Source: Ralstonia sp. NFACC01 | GTDB taxonomy: Bacteria > Pseudomonadota > Gammaproteobacteria > Burkholderiales > Burkholderiaceae | Direction: 5' to 3' | NCBI RefSeq assembly: GCF_900115545.1 | Contig: NZ_FOWV01000001.1 | Location: forward strand, 434,001 to 498,000 | Length of the DNA stretch: 64,000 nucleotides | Shown: positions 58,810-64,000 of the stretch, one piece after another | Position numbering within the stretch: the first letter of the stretch is position 1 | Layout of the letters: the number at the start of each line of letters is the position of its first letter | Program-made: the position numbers and the translations under genes | Notes under the pieces: generated by a model | The model's input: only the letters and a program-made list of their open reading frames with translations | Databases searched by the model: none | Told to the model about the DNA's origin: nothing

Positions 58810-59406
58810 TTATTCGTTCTGCGCCCACCTTTCAACGATATCCGCGGGAATCGCCTGAAACACCTCCGCAAACGGTTTCCCCACCAGCGACTCTGCCTGC
58901 CGAAGCAACAGCGCGACCGGACTGCTTGGCTCGTGCGCTTCAAACCAAGTGCGAGCGAAGCGGATTTGCGTCAAAGCGGCGTGACGGCTGGTTGGCATAG
59001 CGTTGACGTTCTGGGAGGGGGCAGGTTGCGCGTCTGCTGGCGGCAACGGGGCATTGTTGGCGCGGGGGGGCGCTGGGGCCGGTGCAGCAGCAGGGGGTAT
59101 TTCACTTGCCGGCGCATATTCAATCGCCACGGGCTGCGCCGAGTCAGGACGCCCGGCCAATTGCAGCAGCCGTATCAACGGCTTCAAATCTGGCGCGTGA
59201 TCGGGCAGTGAAGTTTCGGACCACAGTTGAATGGACTGCGCCAGCGCGCAGGCTTCCTGCATAGCCTCAATCTGAGGCAGTCCTTGGCTACGGAGGGCTT
59301 CCAGTTGCTGATGCACTGATGCCGGTGCAAGCGCATCGGCTGGACGTGACATGCCAAGCGCACGCTCGATGTCGCGTATCTGAAGGCGCATGTGGTGCCG
59401 AGCCAA
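58810..59406 (-). pseudogene. Remnant of a type VI secretion TssA-like gene
   Basis: The 198-residue frame resembles the middle and C-terminal parts of TssA/ImpA-type proteins (RDIERALG, then LEALRSQ, DLKPLIRLL; ending EPSSPVALLLRQAE). The N-terminal ImpA domain is absent. Directly upstream, in another frame, the residues DAVWLGTT (59394-59414) look like the missing preceding part, implying a frameshift. A Pro/Ala-rich insert lies mid-protein. No other T6SS genes are nearby, so this is likely a decayed fragment. The flanking 58532-58809 and 59407-59659 hold nothing I can support. Confidence 0.55.
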
Positions 59407-59659
59407 ACGGCATCAAGCGCGCAACAAGATGCCGGCACCGATAGTGGTACAGATGCGTTGTCATACATGAACGGCGCCTTTGATGAGCAGCTCCGACTGC
59501 TCAGTCCTCAAGGCATTCCGCTTGCCAACATGAACAAGAATGACAAGGCCGCAATAACTGCTATGCGGAACCGGCCATTGTCTCCGTGCTGCTCGGGCAG
59601 GAGTTGATCATGCATCAATATAATTCGGCTAGCATCGGGTTATATAAAAGAAAATAATC

Positions 59660-60574
59660 GTGAAAATAAAATATCTATCTGACTCCGATGAAAATTACGC
59701 ATGCCTGGAGAAGCACCTGAAAAGTGGCAATCTGGGTGGGTTGTCTGATCGAGGTGTGTACGAGGCACACAAAATTTTTGACGAGATTCGGGGGGTATTC
59801 GAAGAAGTTGCCTCTAAAGTGAGGCGAGAGGAGATCGGGTTCCATGATGTGTACCCAGCGGAACTTGTTTTGCCAACGCGGTTTGAATCTCCGATTCAAT
59901 ATTCGATACTTAATGGGCTTGTCGAAAAAATCAAGAAAGCTACTCAAGATATTGGATTGGATGCTGAGAACTTTCCTTTGTATTCCACAATTCCAACTGG
60001 TCTTGTAAATGCGCAGGCGGTTCGACTGGATTGCTCGGAAAAGAAATTTCTGCTCTTTGACTCTCAGATTTTCACCTATTGCAATCTGTTCGCCAAAGCC
60101 TTTTCTCTATGCATCCCGATTTTAGAGTCGGAGGACGGTGCCTATCGGTTTTCCGTCGATCTTGATGATGTTTGTGAGAATATAAAAAATAATCGAGAGT
60201 GCATCGAAAAATTTGAGGAGTTGCTTTCTGTTATTGATGAGACAGCAGTGCCGTCTATGGTTAAGCCATATATTCCGGGAGATGCGCACCTTCAACTTGC
60301 TGCACTATTCCGCGTCGGAATGGAAGTGTTTTTGGTGGCACACGAATTTGGCCATGTGTTCGCGAATCACTTGGAGAGTTTTGTTTCAAAATCCGTCATC
60401 GATAGTGCTGTCGGGGAGTCAATTTCGGATTCGCACTTCCAGGAGTATGAGGCTGACTCGATTGGCTTGATTTTGACGCTCAAAGCTCGTGCTGATGATG
60501 GTTTTGACGTTTCAATGTCTTTTATCGGGGCCTATCTCTTCTTTGTTGCCTTGGATCTTCAAGATCGCTACTAA
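59660..60574 (+). CDS. Predicted zinc metallopeptidase, possibly cut by a stop codon
   Basis: A 304-residue protein starting at GTG 59660. A zinc-protease motif AHEFGH near residue 227 is followed about 30 residues later by EYEADSIG, the third-ligand motif of gluzincins. The N-terminal ~200 residues are unfamiliar. Base composition is clearly more AT-rich than the surroundings, a sign of transfer. After the TAA (60572-60574) the same frame stays open for 75 more codons and holds a THPSNRDR block that resembles the usual C-terminal end of such peptidases, so the gene may be interrupted by a nonsense mutation. Cytosolic: no signal peptide or membrane helix. Confidence 0.65.
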   Translation: MKIKYLSDSDENYACLEKHLKSGNLGGLSDRGVYEAHKIFDEIRGVFEEVASKVRREEIGFHDVYPAELVLPTRFESPIQYSILNGLVEKIKKATQDIGLDAENFPLYSTIPTGLVNAQAVRLDCSEKKFLLFDSQIFTYCNLFAKAFSLCIPILESEDGAYRFSVDLDDVCENIKNNRECIEKFEELLSVIDETAVPSMVKPYIPGDAHLQLAALFRVGMEVFLVAHEFGHVFANHLESFVSKSVIDSAVGESISDSHFQEYEADSIGLILTLKARADDGFDVSMSFIGAYLFFVALDLQDRY

Positions 60575-60595
60575 TTTTATATAGAGCGGGGAGAT

Positions 60596-60802
60596 TTGTC
60601 GCAATATTCTTCGCGAGAAAGTGAGACGCATCCAAGTAATCGTGATCGCGCGTCTTTTTTGGTTTGTTTGTTAAATCAATTGCCGATAGGTTCCGACGAC
60701 ATTGAATCCGCAAAACATCTAGCCAAGCAATATTCAAAAATAGTCGATCTAGTATGGCTTGAGTTGGAAAAGCGCCTTTCAGGAGCGCGCGAAAACACTT
60801 GA
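60596..60802 (+). CDS. Downstream in-frame continuation of the metallopeptidase, or small separate protein
   Basis: A 68-residue frame beginning at TTG 60596 with GGGGAG before it, in the same reading frame as the peptidase 22 bases upstream. It contains ETHPSNRDRAS, a motif commonly found near the C-terminus of membrane or cytosolic gluzincins, then an acidic helical end. It may be the detached C-terminal part of the peptidase or an independently translated subunit. Confidence 0.45.
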   Translation: MSQYSSRESETHPSNRDRASFLVCLLNQLPIGSDDIESAKHLAKQYSKIVDLVWLELEKRLSGARENT

Positions 60803-60929
60803 AATTTCGATGTGACCGGCCCTCGCGCCAGTTCGGCGACGGGCCGAATTCAAAACCAGCATAGATGCCATCTACGGACGTAAATTAAAACAGCGAGATG
60901 CCCAGCCCGCCACTCCAACGCTGGGCCCG

Positions 60930-61220
60930 GCAGACTGCGACGGACTGCCGCGTAGCGAGCCCCCGCCACCGCCTTAATCAGTCTCCTAGGTGGCATTCCG
61001 TCGCCCAGGTCGTCCGTCCCGGAAACCTCCGCTTTTGGTATGACCCATTTGGGCCATACGCACGTCTGGAGCAACACCAGCGGCTCGGCAGATGTCAGCG
61101 AACCCATGCCGCCAGGAATGGAGCGTGATGCGCCTATCCATGATCTTGAGCGTTTCCCGCAGGAAGCGGCCATAACGCTTAGAGAAGCCATCCGACACCA
61201 CGCCGTACTTGTTCGGTTTT
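60930..61220 (-). pseudogene. Tyrosine recombinase (integrase) remnant
   Basis: The minus strand encodes residues resembling the C-terminal catalytic domain of phage-type integrases: NKYGVVSDGFSKRYGRFLR, then LHSWRHGFADICRAAGV with the conserved His-x-x-Arg, and MGHTKSG. A frameshift near 61025 is needed to continue into SGTDDLGDGMPPRRL, where the nucleophilic Tyr expected after SGT is missing. It is truncated and inactive. It lies about 230 bases from the 3' end of tRNA-Arg, where an island integrase is expected. The rest of 60803-61449 holds no intact gene. Confidence 0.7.
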
Positions 61221-61449
61221 GCCGGACAGGGAGGGGGGCTCTGGCCGTTTGGCGACCTACTTTGAGAATCCCTCTAAAGGTCCGATATCGAGCGTTGGTG
61301 CAATTGGCTCGGATGGGCCGCGCCGCAAATCGGCTCTGGGCCTAGTTTTGCGGTGGTTTCCTTGGTGCAATTCTGGCACACTGCGCGGGCAGTTTTCCAG
61401 AAATCGCCCGATGCGGCGACTCTCTAAGTGCCTGATTCGCAAAGAATTT

Positions 61450-61526
61450 TGGCCTGCCCAGAGGGATTCGAACCCCCGACCGTCGGCTTAGAAGGCCGAT
61501 GCTCTATCCAACTGAGCTATGGGCAG
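61450..61526 (-). tRNA. tRNA-Arg (TCT anticodon)
   Basis: A 77-base minus-strand tRNA: acceptor CTGCCCA/TGGGCAG, D-arm, anticodon loop CTTCTAA (anticodon TCT), T-arm GGTTCGAATCC, encoded CCA at 61450-61452. Its 3' end faces the integrase remnant and the decayed island. Confidence 0.97.
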
Positions 61527-61566
61527 ATATGCAGATATGCAGGCTGCCCAGGCATACCAAAAACGC

Positions 61567-61594
61567 GCGGCCTCCGGGTGCCTGGGAGGCCGCG
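61567..61594 (-). terminator. Terminator of the proline-rich gene
   Basis: On the minus strand GCGGCCTCCC pairs with GGAGGCCGC and is followed by GCGTTTTTGG. It lies about 30 bases after the stop of the gene at 61623-61820. Confidence 0.75.
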
Positions 61595-61622
61595 ATTCTA
61601 ACAGATGGGATGTTGCGCCGCG

Positions 61623-61820
61623 CTAATGCTGGGGCGGGATTTCCGGCGGTAGCTCCCCGGGCGGCAGTTCGATTGGGGGCGTTTGGGGTTCAGGGTCGTG
61701 CACCGGGTCGTGGGCCGGTTCGTCGGGCGGCGGCATTTCCGGCGGCGGGTGCGGGGGCTGTTCGGGCGGCTGCGGCGGCGTGATGTGGGCGCGCTTGGTC
61801 AGGTCGGGCAAAGCGGGCAT
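61623..61820 (-). CDS. Small proline-rich protein, unknown function
   Basis: A 65-residue protein with GGAGG nine bases before ATG 61820. About a third of residues are Pro, in motifs such as PPQPPEQPP and PPIELPPGELPPE, with acidic residues between; probably unstructured. No signal peptide. The terminator downstream supports a real gene. Function unknown. Confidence 0.65.
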   Translation of the reverse strand: MPALPDLTKRAHITPPQPPEQPPHPPPEMPPPDEPAHDPVHDPEPQTPPIELPPGELPPEIPPQH

Positions 61821-61919
61821 GGGCTGCCTCCATACATGGGTCGAGTTCGGGTTTGCCCTGATCAAGCCCGCAAGCGTCGTTCCTGCGCATCATCCAAAAG
61901 GTGATACCTAAAATACGTA

Positions 61920-61941
61920 CCCCCCAATTGGGGGGATTTTT
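61920..61941. repeat. Perfect palindrome CCCCCCAATTGGGGGG followed by T-run
   Basis: Six C, AATT, six G, then ATTTTT. It lies in the 369-base gap 61821-62189, which otherwise shows no gene. It could be a terminator-like hairpin or an operator upstream of the proline-rich gene. Confidence 0.6.
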
Positions 61942-62189
61942 GATACATTTCGTGGCGTCGGGTAGTGCCATACAACAATAACGTTTCATTCGAAATTCCG
62001 TGCAAGGACGCGGAACACTGTGCCTATGCACGCCAAACGGGCGTGACGAAGCCTTTTGGGTTCGGCCAGACGGGAAATCAGGGAGTCTTGTTTGGGCAGC
62101 CATGGAGCGATCCATGGGGCTGCTGTGTTTCGCCATGGCTGCAGGGAGCCGGGGCGAGGCGCTAGCCATGGGGCAGGGAGGAAACAACA

Positions 62190-62393
62190 ATGAGCACGCG
62201 TCATGCACGACGCCCGGCAGGGGCGTCCCGCAGTACCTACATCCGTAGCGCCCAGAGCGGGCGCATTGGCGACCGTTCCAACGCCAACGATCATCGTCTG
62301 CCGCCCAGCGGCGTACCACGCATGCTGTTGTGGCTGCTGGGGGCAACGGTCCTCTTGGCGGTGGCGAACTACACGCTGAAGCTGTTCGGCTGA
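62190..62393 (+). CDS. Small membrane protein, unknown function
   Basis: A 67-residue protein with GGGAGGAAAC before ATG 62190. The N-terminal 40 residues are basic and polar; one hydrophobic helix lies at about residues 45-63, with a very short C-terminal tail. Likely a single-pass membrane protein with the basic N-terminus inside. It converges with the dehydrogenase gene 18 bases downstream. Family not recognised. Confidence 0.65.
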   Translation: MSTRHARRPAGASRSTYIRSAQSGRIGDRSNANDHRLPPSGVPRMLLWLLGATVLLAVANYTLKLFG

Positions 62394-62410
62394 AGCAAGG
62401 CCGGATCGCC

Positions 62411-63823
62411 TTACAACACTTTCCCCGGATTCATCAGGCCGCGCGGGTCCAGCGCCTGCTTGATCGCGCGCATGGCTGCCAGTTCAACGGGGCTCTTGTA
62501 GCGCGCGTTGTCTTCGCGCTTGAGCTGGCCGATGCCATGTTCGGCTGAGATAGAACCGCCGTGCGCATGCACGCTGTCATGCACGATGCGGTTGATGCCG
62601 TCCTGGTTGGCCAGGAACGCTTCGTGCGCATGGCCTTCTGGCGGCGACACGTTGTAATGCAGGTTGCCGTCGCCAAGATGGCCGAACGTCACCATGCGGA
62701 TGCTGGGATAGGCTGCGGCCAGCGCGCGGTCGGTCACGTCAATGAAGTCCGCAATGCGCGAAATGGGCACGCCAATGTCGTGCTTGATGTTCTTGCCTTC
62801 ATCGGCCTGCGCCAGCGGAATATGTTCGCGCAGGCTCCAGAAGTCGCGCGACTGCGCCACTGATCCCGCCACCGCCGCATCGTCGATCACGCCGCGCGCG
62901 AGCGCGTCTTCCATGAGCGATTCGAACAGCGTGCGCGCGTGCGCTTCGCTTTCCAGATCGGACAATTCCAGCAGCACATATTGCGGATATGCCTGCGTAA
63001 ACGGCACGCGCAGCTGCGGGTAATGCTTGTGCACCAGCTCCAGGCAAAACGCCGACATCAGCTCGAAGCCTGTCAGCAGCGTCCCTGCATGGCCTTGCGC
63101 CAGCGATAGAAACTCCAGCGCTTGCCGCGGCGATTGCAGCGCCGCCAGCGCCGTCACCTTGGCGCGCGGTTGCGGAAACAGCTTCAGCATCGCCCCGGTG
63201 ATGATGCCGAGCGTGCCTTCCGCGCCGATCAGCAAGTCCCGCAGGTCATAGCCTGTGTTGTCTTTGCGCAGGCCACGCAAGCCATTCCACAGTTCGCCGT
63301 TGGGCAGGACCGCTTCGATGCCCAGGCAGAGCTCGCGCGCGTTGCCGTAGCGCAGGACGGCGGTGCCGCCCGCATTGGTCGCAAGATTGCCACCGATCGT
63401 GCAACTGCCTTCGGCCGCCAAGCTGAGTGGGAAGAGGCGGTCAGCATCTGCGGCGGCTTGTTGCACGTTGGCCAGGATGCAGCCGGCATCCGCGGTGATG
63501 GTGTTGTTGATGGGGTCGACGGCGCGCACGCGCTGCATGCGCTGCAACGAAATCACGACTGCGCTGCCTTCCATGTCGGGCGTGGCGCCGCCGCACAGGC
63601 CGGTGTTGCCGCCTTGCGGAACGATGGGCACGCCGTATTCGCCGCACAGGCGTACGAGTGTTGCCACCTCGTCGGGGCTGGCCGGGCGCAACACTGCGCG
63701 TGCGCGCCCCGTGAAACGCTTGCGCCAATCGGTAAGGTAGGGCGCCAGGTCTTCCGGCGCGGTCAGGACGTGTGTTGCGCCGATGGCATCAACGCAGGCT
63801 TGCAGGAAGGCATCGTGAGTCAT
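62411..63823 (-). CDS. FAD-linked D-2-hydroxyacid dehydrogenase (GlcD/D2HGDH family)
   Basis: A 470-residue flavoprotein: N-terminal FAD_binding_4 domain (VPQGGNTGLCGGATPD near residue 66, GCILANVQQAAADADRLF and GGNLATNAGGTAVLRYG following) and the FAD-oxidase C domain with HLGDGNLHYN near residue 383 and SAEHGIGQLK near residue 428. Members oxidise D-lactate, D-2-hydroxyglutarate or glycolate. The exact substrate cannot be told here; the lack of glcE/glcF neighbours argues against glycolate oxidase. Its start lies seven bases after the stop of the DUF2069 gene on the same strand, so the two are probably co-transcribed. Confidence 0.9.
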   Translation of the reverse strand: MTHDAFLQACVDAIGATHVLTAPEDLAPYLTDWRKRFTGRARAVLRPASPDEVATLVRLCGEYGVPIVPQGGNTGLCGGATPDMEGSAVVISLQRMQRVRAVDPINNTITADAGCILANVQQAAADADRLFPLSLAAEGSCTIGGNLATNAGGTAVLRYGNARELCLGIEAVLPNGELWNGLRGLRKDNTGYDLRDLLIGAEGTLGIITGAMLKLFPQPRAKVTALAALQSPRQALEFLSLAQGHAGTLLTGFELMSAFCLELVHKHYPQLRVPFTQAYPQYVLLELSDLESEAHARTLFESLMEDALARGVIDDAAVAGSVAQSRDFWSLREHIPLAQADEGKNIKHDIGVPISRIADFIDVTDRALAAAYPSIRMVTFGHLGDGNLHYNVSPPEGHAHEAFLANQDGINRIVHDSVHAHGGSISAEHGIGQLKREDNARYKSPVELAAMRAIKQALDPRGLMNPGKVL

Positions 63824-63829
63824 GACGGG

Positions 63830-64000
63830 TCAGGTGCTGTGGCCGGCGCGGGCTTTTGCAGCGCGCTTGAACGGGCGCAGGTAGAAGATGGTTGCGGTAA
63901 AGAACACCACGCTGAGCGCCACCTCGCCCCATGCCAGAGAGCGCGAAAGCCCAACGTCCGATGTCGCCCGCACGATGCCTTCGGTAAAGAACAGCAGGAT
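63830..64000 (-). CDS. DUF2069 family membrane protein, C-terminal end (cut by window edge)
   Basis: The minus strand is open from the window edge to a stop at 63830-63832, encoding 56 residues. It contains FFTEGIVRATSDVG, a family hallmark of DUF2069, then a hydrophobic helix (VALSVVFFTATIFYL) and a basic tail. The N-terminus lies beyond the window. It precedes the dehydrogenase gene by seven bases. Function unknown. Confidence 0.8.
   Translation of the reverse strand: MLLFFTEGIVRATSDVGLSRSLAWGEVALSVVFFTATIFYLRPFKRAAKARAGHST

Noticed and set aside
59392-59607. 71-residue plus-strand protein near the TssA remnant
   Set aside because: Its composition looks protein-like, but there is no ribosome site, it overlaps the remnant on the other strand, and no family was recognised.

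Overview
The window is high-GC chromosomal DNA of a betaproteobacterium. Gene order (carA-exporter-carB-greA, yhbY/rlmE/ftsH/folP/glmM, pstSCAB-phoU-phoB-phoR, divergent ppk/ppx) and protein sequences fit the Burkholderiaceae, most likely Ralstonia or a close relative. Most of the window is densely coding core genome. Three places look accessory: the first ~1.5 kb, a small duplicated tRNA-Pro segment at ~41.86-42.39 kb, and a decayed island at ~58.6-61.45 kb next to tRNA-Arg.

Layout. 1-1521: end of an accessory segment (small membrane protein, HNH-type protein) closed by a tRNA 3'-end fragment and a terminator. 2.1-7.0 kb: prkA-yeaH-spoVR stress/stationary-phase cluster. 7.1-11.0 kb: a DUF1488 protein, a NarL/FixJ-type regulator with a degenerate receiver and, divergent from it, a four-gene cluster of two DUF2589 proteins, a T4-type lysozyme without signal peptide and a secreted protein; this is the best candidate for an uncharacterised system. 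11.0-17.0 kb: rnhA, a methyltransferase, gloB, mltD, prpE. 17.0-29.4 kb: carA-leuE-like-carB, greA with a terminator in its leader, DUF4149, yhbY, rlmE, ftsH, folP, glmM. 29.4-40.3 kb: phosphate block with tandem Pho boxes before pstS, then pstSCAB, phoU, phoB, phoR and the divergent ppk/ppx pair for polyphosphate.

40.3-50.3 kb: a GNAT acyltransferase, sixA, tRNA-Pro, the sulfide/persulfide operon (bigR, tauE-like, persulfide dioxygenase), argP/argO, an avidin-family protein, and a MerR regulator with an Old Yellow Enzyme and an aldo/keto reductase. 50.3-57.3 kb: an orphan E1 2-oxoacid dehydrogenase whose 3' untranslated region carries an exact 21-bp hairpin repeat array, ACC deaminase with its Lrp-type regulator, a cysteine desulfurase fused to a rhodanese/DUF442 domain, and another Lrp regulator. 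ACC deaminase makes 2-oxobutyrate, which the neighbouring E1 enzyme could oxidise and which PrpE-type chemistry links to propionyl-CoA (inference).

57.3-64.0 kb: a GGDEF protein, a decayed island (TssA remnant, low-GC metallopeptidase interrupted by a stop codon, integrase remnant) ending at tRNA-Arg(TCT), two small proteins, an FAD-linked D-2-hydroxyacid dehydrogenase and the C-terminal end of a DUF2069 membrane protein at the right edge.
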